A stretch of 64,000 nucleotides of DNA from Rubricoccus sp963708165. Lineage in GTDB: Bacteria; Bacteroidota; Rhodothermia; Rhodothermales; Rubricoccaceae. Below the pieces are notes generated by a model, which was not told where the DNA came from, did not search any database, and worked only from the letters and a program-made list of their open reading frames with translations. The translations under genes were made by a program, and so were the position numbers. The stretch spans positions 806,001 through 870,000 of the forward strand of contig OY970187.1 of the NCBI GenBank assembly GCA_963708165.1, written 5' to 3'. Shown here in pieces: positions 1 through 8,893 of the stretch (position 1 is its first letter; each line of letters begins with the position of its first letter).

Positions 1-1561
1 CACCTGCAGACCCCACGCCCTGCCCCACCGGCTCCCACGAGCGACCATTCCAATACGCAACGTCCACCACCTCGGAGACGCTCCCGTCTGGGTTCTCCAC
101 CTCCAAGAAGCTCCCGACGGCATAGGCCTCTGGCGCGTCTGAGCACCCGCCGACAAAGTCCATGCCCATAATGCGACCGCGCTTGTTTGCCTGGGTTGTG
201 GGCAGAACCTTGCCCCATGGCATCTCCCACCGCGTGCCGTCCCACCGCTTCATCAGAGAGGGGCCACGTCCGCTCCGCCCTTGCGGGTGAGCGCCAACGC
301 TGACGAGACGCCCGCACGGATCCGTCGCGAGAGATGCCGCTGCCGGCGTGCCATTCCGCCCGTCCCAACGCGTGGAGACCGGGCGCAAGAGGCCGTTGGG
401 CGTTAGGCGACCCAGCGCGCCCATCGCGACCTCTTCCCTCCACACGACACTGTACTGCCACCCGAGCACGAGAGACGTTCCATCGGAATAGAACGATTCG
501 ACGGACACAGGGGCGCCTTCAACAGGGACCCAGTTGCCATCTGCGTAGCGGTACAATCCGTGTGCGTCCGGCCGTGGCCCTCCGTCCGGCGACTCGCTCT
601 CGAAGTTGTCACCGGCGATGAGGAGCGCCTCATCAACCCTCGCGAGTTGAGTGACGCGGGGCGTGGCTCCAGGAAGCGGAAGTGGACTCCAGTCGGCTCC
701 GTTCCAGTGAGCGATCACGCTTCCGCTTGGACTGAGCCGTGAGAACGTTCCCGTTGCGTACACCCCCGTATCGTCTGCCCAGAGAGTCTCCACGATCCCG
801 AAATCTTCCCCGATCGGCCCTTCTCCAAGCGGACGCCATCTCGCGCCATCCCATTCTGCCAGCCCGTTCATTCTCGGGTCCTGTTCCTCGCCGTCGTTCG
901 AGAATGCGCCGTAGCTCCCTGCGATGAGTGTGCCCGCAGAGGAGACGGCCAGAGAGGTCACGATGTAGGAACTGCCGACGCGCTCCCATGCACTCCCACT
1001 CCACTTCGCGATCCCCTCCACCTGGAGCACTCGGCCGCCATACGCGACGGATTCGAAGTTGCCTCCGACGTAGATCGCGCCGCCAAACTCGGCGAGCGCC
1101 AGAGGCTCAGAAGTACCCGACACCGAACGGAACGAGCCCATCGCCTCCCACTGCGTTCCGGTCCACCGCGCGATCCCTCCCGCGGCGATCTCGGATCCGT
1201 CGGGCTGGACAGCCCGGTCAAACGGTCCCACGACGACGAGGTCCCCGGTGGACATGAGCAGCGTGGCCCGGATGCCCTTGAATCCCGAAAGCCAGCTGGT
1301 TGATCTCACGCCGCCCATCGGCTCCCACTCCTCTCCCGTCCACCTCGCGATGCTGTGAACCTCCGTGCCGTCGACGTTGGTGAACCATCCCGCGACGTAC
1401 AAGCCCCGCGTCCCGTCTGGTGAGATGGACGTGACGGTTCCCCCACCGTTTGCATCGTACACCCCCGGGACGGCGAACATCTCCAACCACTCCCCTCCCT
1501 GGCCTCTGGCGGGAAGCGCGGCGAGGAAAACGAGAGTGAGAAGAGAGAGGCGAATCGGCAT
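1..1561 (-). CDS. Secreted Trp-rich repeat protein (beta-propeller-like), 3'-truncated by window edge
   Basis: Reading leftwards from the ATG at 1561 gives about 520 codons without a stop, running off the left edge. The N-terminus (MPIRLSLLTLVFLAALPARG) is a signal peptide. The mature part repeats a unit of about 50-90 residues containing IARWTG.EWEPMGG-like cores (IARWTGEEWEPMG, IARWTGTQWEAMG, IAKWSGSAWERVG, LAEWDGARWRPLG, IAHWNGADWSPLP), each followed by a glycine-rich stretch such as LYVAGWF or IYVGGNF. This pattern is typical of secreted beta-propeller or delta-60-like repeat proteins, many of which end in a T9SS sorting domain; that end lies outside the window. No enzymatic motif is visible, so the function is unknown. 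Confidence 0.8.
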   Translation of the reverse strand, partial: MPIRLSLLTLVFLAALPARGQGGEWLEMFAVPGVYDANGGGTVTSISPDGTRGLYVAGWFTNVDGTEVHSIARWTGEEWEPMGGVRSTSWLSGFKGIRATLLMSTGDLVVVGPFDRAVQPDGSEIAAGGIARWTGTQWEAMGSFRSVSGTSEPLALAEFGGAIYVGGNFESVAYGGRVLQVEGIAKWSGSAWERVGSSYIVTSLAVSSAGTLIAGSYGAFSNDGEEQDPRMNGLAEWDGARWRPLGEGPIGEDFGIVETLWADDTGVYATGTFSRLSPSGSVIAHWNGADWSPLPLPGATPRVTQLARVDEALLIAGDNFESESPDGGPRPDAHGLYRYADGNWVPVEGAPVSVESFYSDGTSLVLGWQYSVVWREEVAMGALGRLTPNGLLRPVSTRWDGRNGTPAAASLATDPCGRLVSVGAHPQGRSGRGPSLMKRWDGTRWEMPWGKVLPTTQANKRGRIMGMDFVGGCSDAPEAYAVGSFLEVENPDGSVSEVVDVAYWNGRSWEPVGQGVGSAG

Positions 1562-1765
1562 GGCCGGGAGGGGAAATAGCACAGTGGGGAGGCGACGAAA
1601 GCGGGCGAAGAAACGGAATTCTTGGGCGCCGTCGACACACGCATCCCGCGCGCGCATCATTTCACAATCGTGACGCCAGAGGCTCGTCTTCGCCTGGATC
1701 TCAGGGCCGCCTCTGGCGCGGCGCGGTAGCTTCGCGGAAACGCTTCCGAACCCGCCCCTCTGCCC

Positions 1766-3146
1766 ATGTCTCGCTCCATCAAAGGCCGCTCGTCCCTCCG
1801 CATCGCCTCCGGGCAGGGCTTCTGGGGCGACCTGCAGCGCGCGCCCATCGACCAGGCGCGCAACGGCCCCATCGACGTGCTCGTCATGGACTATCTCGCC
1901 GAGGTGACGATGTCCATCATGCAGAAGCAGAAGCTGCGCAACCCCGAGATGGGCTACGCGCGCGACTTCGTCGAGGTCTGCACCGAGCTCGCGCCGGATA
2001 TCGTGGAGAAGGGCTTCAAGATCATCTCCAACGCGGGCGGCGTGAACCCCGTCGCCTGCGCCGAGGCCATCGTGGAGGGCGCGCGCGCGCGCGGCGCCAG
2101 AGGCCTCAAGGTGGCCGTCGTGACCGGCGACGACCTGCTGGACCAGCTCGACGCGCTGCTGGCGGACGGCGTCGAGCTCAAGCACATGGAGACCGGGCAG
2201 CCTCTGGCGGAGGTGCGGGACCAGATCGTGAGCGCGAACGCCTACCTGGGCGCGGCGCCGATCGTGGAGGCGCTGGAGATGGGCGCTGACATCATCGTGA
2301 CCGGGCGCACGACCGACACCGGGCCTGACGCTCGCGCCGATGATGCACGCCTTTGGCTGGGAGCCGGGCGACTGGGACAAGATGGCGTCCGGCACGGTCG
2401 CCGGGCACATCTTGGAGTGCGGCGCGCAGTCCTCTGGCGGCAACTTTACCGACTGGCACACGGTGCCCAACATGGCGGGCATCGGCTTCCCGATTGTGGA
2501 GGCGCAGCCCGACGGCACGTTTACGGTCACCAAGCACGAGGGCACGGGCGGCATCGTGAACCGCGGGACGGTCAGCGAGCAGCTTCTCTACGAGATCGGC
2601 GACCCGAAGGATTACATCACGCCGGACGTGATCGCGGACTTTACGAGCATCCACCTGGAGGACGAGGGCGGCGACCGCGTGCGCGTCCACGGCATCGAGG
2701 GCCTGGCCGACACGCCGTTCCTCAAGGTTTCGGGCGCCTACGCCGATGGCTGGAAGTCCACCAGCACGCTCGTTTACGCCTGGCCCGACGCCGCCAAGAA
2801 GGCCCGCGCCGCCGCCGAGATCCTGCGCCAGAGGCTGGACAACCTGGGCCTGGAGTTCGACGAGGTGCGGACGGAGATCCTCGGCCTCTCGGCGCTTTCC
2901 GAGGTTGCCGACGTGGAGGCCTCTGGCGACCTGGACGAGGTGCAACTCAGAGTGTCCGTCCGCGGGCAGGACAAGGCCGCCATCGAGCAGTTCGGCCGCG
3001 AGATCGCGCCGCTGATTCTGACCGGCCCGAGCGCCGTCACGGGCTTCGCAGGCGGGCGTCCGCGCCCCAGCGAGGTGATCGCCTACTGGCCCGCGCTGAT
3101 CCCGAAGGACCGCGTGCAGACCGAGGTGCGGATTCTGGAGGTGTAG
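1766..3146 (+). pseudogene. Acyclic terpene utilisation AtuA family protein (DUF1446), frameshifted
   Basis: The first part (from ATG 1766) reads SGQGFWGDLQRAP, VMDYLAEVTM, SNAGGVNPVACAEAI and GADIIVTGRTTDT, which is the N-terminal AtuA/DUF1446 pattern. The family match then jumps by one frame near 2324 and continues as LAPMMHAFGWEPGDWDKMASG to the TAG at 3146. The total length, 1381 nt, is 460 codons plus one base, so one extra C around 2324-2325 explains the break. AtuA proteins act in acyclic isoprenoid catabolism or related acyl-CoA pathways; the substrate here is unknown. No pathway partner lies nearby. It may be a true pseudogene or a sequencing insertion. Confidence 0.75.
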
Positions 3147-3248
3147 GCGCGGGATGCAAACCTGCTGGGCCTCTGGCGTGGTACCGGGCAAAGCCGCGTC
3201 ACGCTCGCCTCTGGCGCCTCACATCCTGCCTATACATCCTGAGCGGTG

Positions 3249-3323
3249 TGATCGCGAGCGAAGCGCGGCGATCTCGTGACGTCGCTCGCAAGTCCACCGG
3301 ATCGCTGCGCTCCTCGCGATGAC
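3249..3323. repeat. REP-like inverted repeat
   Basis: An arm at about 3249-3273 (TGATCGCGAGCGAAGCGCGG...) is matched by an inverted arm at 3299-3323 (GGATCGCTGCGCTCCTCGCG...). Such GAGCGNAGCGATC/CTCGCGATGAC elements occur as dispersed intergenic repeats in many bacteria. It separates the AtuA gene from the methyltransferase. Confidence 0.55.
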
Positions 3324-3343
3324 ACGGGTCGGGGACGGCAAAC

Positions 3344-3359
3344 CCTTTGGCGCCAAAGG
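3344..3359. repeat. Variant palindrome CCTTTGGCGCCAAAGG
   Basis: A symmetrical variant of the dominant palindrome in which both arms carry the same change (C to T, G to A), so perfect self-complementarity is kept. It lies just upstream of the chosen methyltransferase start. Confidence 0.7.
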
Positions 3360-3372
3360 CCAGACGACACGC

Positions 3373-4020
3373 ATGAGCCGCACCCTCTCCCCTGCCGCCG
3401 CGCGACGCGTCTACGACCGAGTCGGCGCCACACAAGACAAGCAGGGCTGGTACGAGGACGCCGCGACAGACGTGCTGATCACGCACGGCGACTGGGCAGC
3501 CTCTAGCGCGATCCACGAGATGGGCTGCGGGACCGGGCGCTTCGCCGCACAGCTTCTGCCTCTGGGTGCGGATGCGCAGTACCTCGGCACAGATGTCAGT
3601 CCCGTCATGGTGGACCTCGCGCGCCAGAGGCTCGCACCGTTTCAAGACCGCGCTAGCGTGCGCTTGACCGACGGCAGCCCGGCCTCTGGCGACGCCGACT
3701 CCTGTGACCGCTTCGTGAGCACCTACGTATTGGACCTCTTGAGCGATGCAGACGCCAGAGGCACCATCGACGCCGCGCACCGGCTTCTGCGGCCGGGCGG
3801 GCTGCTGTGCCTCGCCGGGCTCGGGCCGGGGCACACGTCGTTCTCGCGGCTCGTCGCCGTGGGCTGGCGTGGCCTCTGGCGCGCGAAGCCAGAACTCGTG
3901 GGCGGGTGCAGGCCTGTCGCGTTGCTGCCGCTCGTCGGCGATGAGTGGGAGGTCATCGTTCACGAGCGTGTCGCGCCGTGGGGCGTGCCGAGCGAGGCAT
4001 TGGTGGCGCGCAAGCGCTGA
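3373..4020 (+). CDS. Class I SAM-dependent methyltransferase
   Basis: 215 residues from ATG 3373 (MSRTLSPAAARRVYDRVG). An in-frame ATG at 3319 would add 18 residues encoded by the REP-like repeat and the variant palindrome, so the later start is preferred. Motif I is EMGCGTGRFA near residue 50. The acidic motif II residue is in YLGTDVSPVMVDLARQR. A post-motif segment reads FVSTYVLDLLSDADARG, then LLRPGGLLCLAGLG. This is the UbiE/methyltransferase-11 type fold. The substrate cannot be told from sequence or neighbours, and no operon partner is evident. The motif-coded peptides ARQRL and DARG lie on its surface segments. Confidence 0.85.
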   Translation: MSRTLSPAAARRVYDRVGATQDKQGWYEDAATDVLITHGDWAASSAIHEMGCGTGRFAAQLLPLGADAQYLGTDVSPVMVDLARQRLAPFQDRASVRLTDGSPASGDADSCDRFVSTYVLDLLSDADARGTIDAAHRLLRPGGLLCLAGLGPGHTSFSRLVAVGWRGLWRAKPELVGGCRPVALLPLVGDEWEVIVHERVAPWGVPSEALVARKR

Positions 4021-4073
4021 GCCTGTAGCGTCGCGGCACGTCGCGACGACCGCACAAGATGCTTCGACGCCGA

Positions 4074-4091
4074 GCCTCTGGCGCCAGAGGC
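4074..4091. repeat. Dispersed palindrome GCCTCTGGCGCCAGAGGC
   Basis: Perfect 18-bp palindrome in the gap between the methyltransferase and the ABC exporter. Another half-site follows at about 4153. Confidence 0.9.
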
Positions 4092-4190
4092 CGTCACCGC
4101 TTTACCGCGCACCGTCACGCTGGACCCCGAGCGCCCCGCGGTCGTACCGTGCCGCCAGAGGCTTGCACGTCCGCGGCCTCTCCGCAACGC

Positions 4191-5993
4191 GTGCCTGTGT
4201 CTCCGCTCCGCCGTCTCAACCCGTACATCTGGCGCCAGAAGTGGCGCATCGTGCCGGGGCTCGTGTTCGCGCTCGTCTCGGCGCTGTTCGCGCTCGTCGT
4301 GCCTATCGTGATCCGCGAGGTAGTCGACGCCGTCCCGCGCATGGTGGCCATCCACGGATTGTTTGACGGGACGCCTGCGCAAGAGGCCCTCTTCGCAGAC
4401 TACCGGCTCGCGCTCATCCTGGCGGCGTTCGTCGTGGTCGGGCTGAGCCTGACGAGCGGCGTGTTCATCTTCGCGATGCGGCAGACCGTCGTCGTCGCCA
4501 GCCGGCACATCGAGTACGACCTGCGCAACCGGCTGTACTCGCACCTGCAGACGCTCTCGGGCGACTTCTACGCGCGCTTCCCGACCGGCGACGTGATGAC
4601 GCGCGCCACGAGCGACATCGAAAAGGTGCGCCGCTACGTCGGCCCGGCGCTGATGTACATCGCGCGCGCCGTCGCGGCCATCGTCACGGCGCTGGCGGTG
4701 ATGCTCGCGATCTCGTCCACGCTCACGCTCTGGGCGCTGCTCCCGATGCCGATTCTGGCGGTCAGCGTCTTCTTCGTGAGCCGCATGGTGCACAGCCGCA
4801 CGGACCGGCAGCAGAAGTCCTACAGCTCGCTTACGAGCCGCGTCCAGGAGGCGCTCAGCGGCATCCGCGTAGTGAAAGCCTACGCGCAAGAGGACGCGTG
4901 GGCAAAGCGCATCCGGACGGCCTCTGGCGAGTACCTGACGCGCGCGCTGGCGCTGGCGCGGGTGGACGCCGCGTTTCGGCCCGTGCTGCTCGTGCTGATC
5001 GGCGCGAGCACGCTGCTGGTCGTCGGCGTGGGCGGGCGGCTCGTCATCGCGGGCGATTTGACGGTCGGCAACATCGCCGAGTTCATCATCTACGTCACGA
5101 TCCTGACGTGGCCCGTCGCCTCGTTCGGCTACGTGGTCAGCATGGTGCAGCAGGCCAGCGCGAGCGCCTCGCGCCTGTTCGAGATCCTGGACTGGCAGCC
5201 CGACGTGACCGATTCGGAGACGCCTCTGGCGGTGGACGAGATCGACGGGCGCATCACGTTCGAGTCGGTCGGCTTCCGCTACACCGAGGACGGGCCGCTC
5301 GTCTTGGACGACGTGACGGTCGACGTGCCCGCTGGCACCACGCTCGGCATCGTCGGCCGGACCGGCTCGGGCAAGAGCACGCTCGTGGAGCTGATTCCGC
5401 GCCTCACCGATCCCACATCCGGCCGCGTGCTCGTGGACGGCCACGACGTGCGCGACCTGCCTCTGGCGACACTCCGCGGCGCCATCGGCTACGTGCCGCA
5501 GGAGGTCTTCCTGTTCTCCGACAGCATCGAGAACAACGTCGCCTTTGGCGCGATGGACGCCACGCCAGAGGCCATCCGCAGCGCCTCCGAGGAGGCAGAC
5601 TTGCAGGATCAGGTGGAAGGCTTTCCCGAGGGCTTCGGCACGCGCGTCGGCGAGCGCGGCATCACGCTCTCGGGCGGGCAGAAGCAGCGGACCGCCATCG
5701 CGCGCGCGCTCCTCCGCCGCGCCCCGATCCTCCTCTTCGACGACGCGCTTTCGGCGGTCGACACGCGGACCGAGGCGACGATCCTCGCCAACCTGCGCCG
5801 CCACTTCGGCAAGCGCACGGTCGTCGTCGTGAGCCACCGCATCTCGGCGGTGCAGGACGCGGACCAGATCATTGTGCTCGAAGACGGCCGCGTGGCCGAG
5901 CACGGCTCGCACCAGGAACTGGTTTCGGGCAGCGGGCTCTACGCGTCGCTCTACCGCAAGCAGCAGTTGGAGGCGGAGTTGGAGGCAGACTGA
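4191..5993 (+). CDS. ABC exporter, fused permease and ATP-binding protein (MsbA/multidrug type)
   Basis: 600 residues from GTG 4191 (VPVSPLRRLNPYIWRQKW). An upstream in-frame ATG at 4059 would add 44 low-quality residues encoded by palindrome repeats, so it is rejected. The N-terminal membrane domain (about 1-310) has six hydrophobic segments. The nucleotide-binding domain follows: Walker A GRTGSGKST, Q-loop GYVPQEVFLFSDS, signature LSGGQKQR, Walker B ILLFDDALSAVD and switch His in VVVVSHR. This half-size architecture works as a homodimer in the inner membrane and exports lipids, peptides or drugs. The substrate is not predictable. Convergent with the lipoprotein hydrolase downstream. Confidence 0.93.
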   Translation: MPVSPLRRLNPYIWRQKWRIVPGLVFALVSALFALVVPIVIREVVDAVPRMVAIHGLFDGTPAQEALFADYRLALILAAFVVVGLSLTSGVFIFAMRQTVVVASRHIEYDLRNRLYSHLQTLSGDFYARFPTGDVMTRATSDIEKVRRYVGPALMYIARAVAAIVTALAVMLAISSTLTLWALLPMPILAVSVFFVSRMVHSRTDRQQKSYSSLTSRVQEALSGIRVVKAYAQEDAWAKRIRTASGEYLTRALALARVDAAFRPVLLVLIGASTLLVVGVGGRLVIAGDLTVGNIAEFIIYVTILTWPVASFGYVVSMVQQASASASRLFEILDWQPDVTDSETPLAVDEIDGRITFESVGFRYTEDGPLVLDDVTVDVPAGTTLGIVGRTGSGKSTLVELIPRLTDPTSGRVLVDGHDVRDLPLATLRGAIGYVPQEVFLFSDSIENNVAFGAMDATPEAIRSASEEADLQDQVEGFPEGFGTRVGERGITLSGGQKQRTAIARALLRRAPILLFDDALSAVDTRTEATILANLRRHFGKRTVVVVSHRISAVQDADQIIVLEDGRVAEHGSHQELVSGSGLYASLYRKQQLEAELEAD

Positions 5994-6006
5994 GAACGCG
6001 TGCGGT

Positions 6007-6022
6007 CCTCTGGCGCCAGAGG
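6007..6022. repeat. Dispersed palindrome between convergent gene ends
   Basis: CCTCTGGCGCCAGAGG fills the middle of a 32-nt gap between the stop of the ABC exporter (5993) and the stop of the serine hydrolase (6026). There is no T tract, so it is not a classical intrinsic terminator, but it could form a hairpin in either transcript. Confidence 0.9.
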
Positions 6023-6025
6023 CCG

Positions 6026-7429
6026 CTACTTCTCGGGCGGCGTATCGCTCACGCGCTGGCCTAGCGTCTCGGGGTTGCCCTGCAATTGCAGGCCCGTCGT
6101 GCGGCCGCTGGCGTCGGTTACGAACTCCCAGGTGAGGTCCTGGCCGCCGAAGTAGAAGACCGTATCCGAGGCCGGGATGAGCGGCTCACTACCGCCTGCG
6201 CCTTCGGGCTCCAGGTGGAGTTGGCCGTCTTCGAGGGTGATGTGCAAAAGCCCCATCCCAGAGCTGTAGCTGCCGACGTGCCGCGCGAGCACCTCTGGCG
6301 GCACGTCTGCGACCGGACGCGACTGCGGAAGCGTGAACGGCTCACCGTTCCAGATCGCCATGATGGCTGTGAAAATCGCTGTCCGGTGGATGCCCGGCGG
6401 GCTCATCACAAACGCGTAGGTGGTCCCCGGCGACGTGCCACCCTCCCGCTCACGGTACAGCGCCGTCTTGCTGGTGCCGTCACCGAAGTGGCCGACGAGC
6501 GGGCGCGGGAATGTCTCCACGAACCGGCCGAACACGTACGTGCTCGCGGAGCCGTCCGCCAGCATCGGCGGGACAAGCGCGGCCTCGACGTATCGCTGGG
6601 GAACGATCTGGCCGGACCAGAAGGCGTGGTCGAACGCGAGCAGATCCTCGACCGAGGCGTTCACGGCGTCGCCACCACCGCCCGCCCAGGCGGCCCATGG
6701 GATCTCGCCAGAGGCGCCCGTCGTGGCGTCGCGCATGCCTGCCGGTCCGATCACGCGCTCGCGCATGGCCTCGGTGTACCGCTTCCCTGTCACGGCCTCT
6801 AGCAGCGCGGCGAGCGTTTCGTAGTTCGCGTTGTCGTACTCGAATGTCGAGCCCGGCTCAAAGGCCAGCCCTGGCCTCTGGCGGGCGACGATGCCCAGCA
6901 AATCGGCCGTTGTGACGGGCCGTGTGGTATCGCGGTGGGCGGTAAGCGCCGTCAGGAAATGGAGCCCGCTCGTCTGATTGAGCAGGTGCCGGATCGTGAC
7001 GGCCTCGTAGGGCCACGGGGAGAGGTAGGTCTGCACCGGCGCGTCCAGGTCCACGCGGCCCTCGGCGGCAAGCGTGAGGACGGCCGAGGCGGTCATGGCC
7101 TTGGTCACGCTCGCGAGGTAAAACGGCGTGCGCGTCGTCGCGGGCTGGCCTCTGTACACGCCAGAGGCGTGGCGGTAGACGACGCGGCCGCTGGCGTCCG
7201 AGATGGCGAGCGCGCCGTCGAAAAGGCCGTCGGCGTGGAGCGCGGTGAGGGCGGAGTCCAGCCGCTCGGCGCGGTCCTGGATGAAGGCCGGTGGCGGCGC
7301 GGCGTCTAGCCGGGCGGGCTCTGGCGGCGCAGCCTCTGGCGCCAGAGGCGCGACGGCGCAGCCGCAGAGGACGAGAAGGAGGGCAGAGAGTCGGATCACA
7401 GGTCTAGGGCGTGCAGGCTTAGAAGACAC
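6026..7429 (-). CDS. Serine hydrolase lipoprotein (beta-lactamase class C / PBP4-like family)
   Basis: 467 residues. The N-terminus has a lipoprotein signal (LSALLLVLCGC, lipobox Cys about residue 24), so the protein is probably anchored in the envelope. The linker just after the lipobox (APLAPEAAPPEP) is encoded by a full palindrome at 7332-7349. The catalytic SxxK is in YLASVTKAMT and the YxN motif is in FEYDNANYETLAALL, both in the expected order for the beta-lactamase/transpeptidase-like family. A C-terminal lipocalin-like part follows (HVGSYSSGMGLLHITLEDGQL). Such proteins are esterases, D-aminopeptidases or peptidases more often than true beta-lactamases. Confidence 0.88.
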   Translation of the reverse strand: MSSKPARPRPVIRLSALLLVLCGCAVAPLAPEAAPPEPARLDAAPPPAFIQDRAERLDSALTALHADGLFDGALAISDASGRVVYRHASGVYRGQPATTRTPFYLASVTKAMTASAVLTLAAEGRVDLDAPVQTYLSPWPYEAVTIRHLLNQTSGLHFLTALTAHRDTTRPVTTADLLGIVARQRPGLAFEPGSTFEYDNANYETLAALLEAVTGKRYTEAMRERVIGPAGMRDATTGASGEIPWAAWAGGGGDAVNASVEDLLAFDHAFWSGQIVPQRYVEAALVPPMLADGSASTYVFGRFVETFPRPLVGHFGDGTSKTALYREREGGTSPGTTYAFVMSPPGIHRTAIFTAIMAIWNGEPFTLPQSRPVADVPPEVLARHVGSYSSGMGLLHITLEDGQLHLEPEGAGGSEPLIPASDTVFYFGGQDLTWEFVTDASGRTTGLQLQGNPETLGQRVSDTPPEK

Positions 7430-7522
7430 GCGCGTCGGCAGGGAGTTGCCGTGCCCATCTGCCAGCGGAGCGCCGCGCGATGCCAGCCGCTCCGCTCGCG
7501 ATGCGAGAGGCTCCTGGCGGGA

Positions 7523-8893
7523 CTACCGCCGCAGCGGCGGCACGGCGCCAGAGGCGGAGAGGCTTTCCTCGCCGCCAGCATACACCTCCACGCGGCGCTC
7601 CAAAACCGTCTGCCCGGCATCGCGGACCTCCACGTCGTACTCGCCCGCCATCAGGCGGAGCGACTGCGGGCCGCGGCCGACGAACACGCCGTCGATGCGG
7701 ACCGACGCCTCTGGCGGCGCGCCGATGTAAACCCAGCCTACGGCGGGCTCCAGCCCGACGACGAACTCGGCGACCTCGCCGGGCTGCGCGACGACGAAGT
7801 CCGAGGCGCTCTGGTAGCCGTCGGCCTCGACGGTGACCTCGAAGCGGCCCGGCGCGTACGGGATGATGAGCGGCGTCGCGCCGATCTCGACGCCCGACAG
7901 CCGTACGCGTGCGCCCGAGGGCACACTGTTGACCGAGATCGTCGCCGAGGCGTCCACGAGGTCGAAGCGGAGCGCTCTCTCTTCCTTCACGCCCACGGTG
8001 ACGCGCTGCGCGAGCGCGTAGAAGCCGCCCTTGTAGACGGCGATATCGTAGGAGCCGGGCACGACATCGACCGTCGCTGGTGTCTCGCCGCGGATGCGGA
8101 GAATGGGCAGGCCGTTGATGACGAGGTCCGCGTCGTCGCGGTTGACGTAGACCGTCAGCGTGGCGTCGCCCTCGGGCGGCGGCGGGGCGCCCGCTACCGG
8201 AGGCCGGGTGGGCGCCTCTGGCGTGATGGGGGCGGGTGTGATGGGCGTGGTTTCCTGAGCGGGCGCCTCTGGCGTGACCTCGGGTTCAGGTGTAACGGGT
8301 GGAGCCTCTGGCGTCGGCTCGGGGGCTACAGGACTGGGGATCGCGCGCAAGTCGATCTCGCGACGCGTCGTCTGGCCTTCGAGAATGTCGACGACGACGC
8401 GCTGGGTTTCGTAGCCCGCCTTCTGTACGTAAAACGTCGCGTTGCGCGGCGAGAACCGCTGGCTGTACGACGTGCGGCCCATCCGCACACCGCCCGAGGT
8501 CACGAGCGCGTTGCCCACGTTGGTGTCGAGCACGATGGTACCGGGCGCGGGCGGTGACGGCGGCTCGGCGGGAGGCGGCGGCGTGACGGTCGCGTTGAAC
8601 GCGACGGTGTGGCCGGGCTGGATGCGGAGCGCCGTGCGCGTGACCTCGCACGTCCACACGTTGCCCGCCTTCCGCGCCGACTGGATGCGCGCGATGATGC
8701 CCTGGCGGCCGCGCACGTTGCCGTAGATGGTGCCGCGCACGCCGGGGCGCACGTCGAGATCGGGCGACATGCGGATCTGGACCGTGTTGCCGCGGATGCC
8801 GACCACGCGGCCGTGGACGCGCTGTGCCTGTGCCACCGACGAGGCGACGGAGACGAGGCACAGGAGAGCGAGAAGCGAGAACGTGCGGATCAT
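7523..8893 (-). CDS. Secreted protein with tandem PEGA domains
   Basis: 456 residues from ATG 8893 (MIRTFSLLALLCLVSVASS, signal peptide). The N-terminal part is a beta-rich segment (VHGRVVGIRGNTVQIRM). A Pro/Ala/Glu-rich linker follows, built largely from repeat-derived EAPP.TPE peptides. Three PEGA-type beta units come next: LVINGLPILRIRGETPATVDVVPGSYDI, SGARVRLSGVEIGATPLI...APGRFEVTVEADGY and ASVRIDGVFVGRGPQSLRLMAGEYDVEV. The start overlaps the stop of the upstream PEGA gene (ATGA), so translation is probably coupled. It is the last gene of a kinase/phosphatase operon, and its role may be as an extracytoplasmic ligand or structural partner of the kinase's own PEGA domain. Confidence 0.82.
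   Translation of the reverse strand: MIRTFSLLALLCLVSVASSVAQAQRVHGRVVGIRGNTVQIRMSPDLDVRPGVRGTIYGNVRGRQGIIARIQSARKAGNVWTCEVTRTALRIQPGHTVAFNATVTPPPPAEPPSPPAPGTIVLDTNVGNALVTSGGVRMGRTSYSQRFSPRNATFYVQKAGYETQRVVVDILEGQTTRREIDLRAIPSPVAPEPTPEAPPVTPEPEVTPEAPAQETTPITPAPITPEAPTRPPVAGAPPPPEGDATLTVYVNRDDADLVINGLPILRIRGETPATVDVVPGSYDIAVYKGGFYALAQRVTVGVKEERALRFDLVDASATISVNSVPSGARVRLSGVEIGATPLIIPYAPGRFEVTVEADGYQSASDFVVAQPGEVAEFVVGLEPAVGWVYIGAPPEASVRIDGVFVGRGPQSLRLMAGEYDVEVRDAGQTVLERRVEVYAGGEESLSASGAVPPLRR

Noticed and set aside
3960..5912. 650-codon open frame antisense to the ABC exporter
   Set aside because: No family features, His/Arg/Asp-rich composition typical of a high-GC antisense shadow; the sense strand has all ABC motifs.
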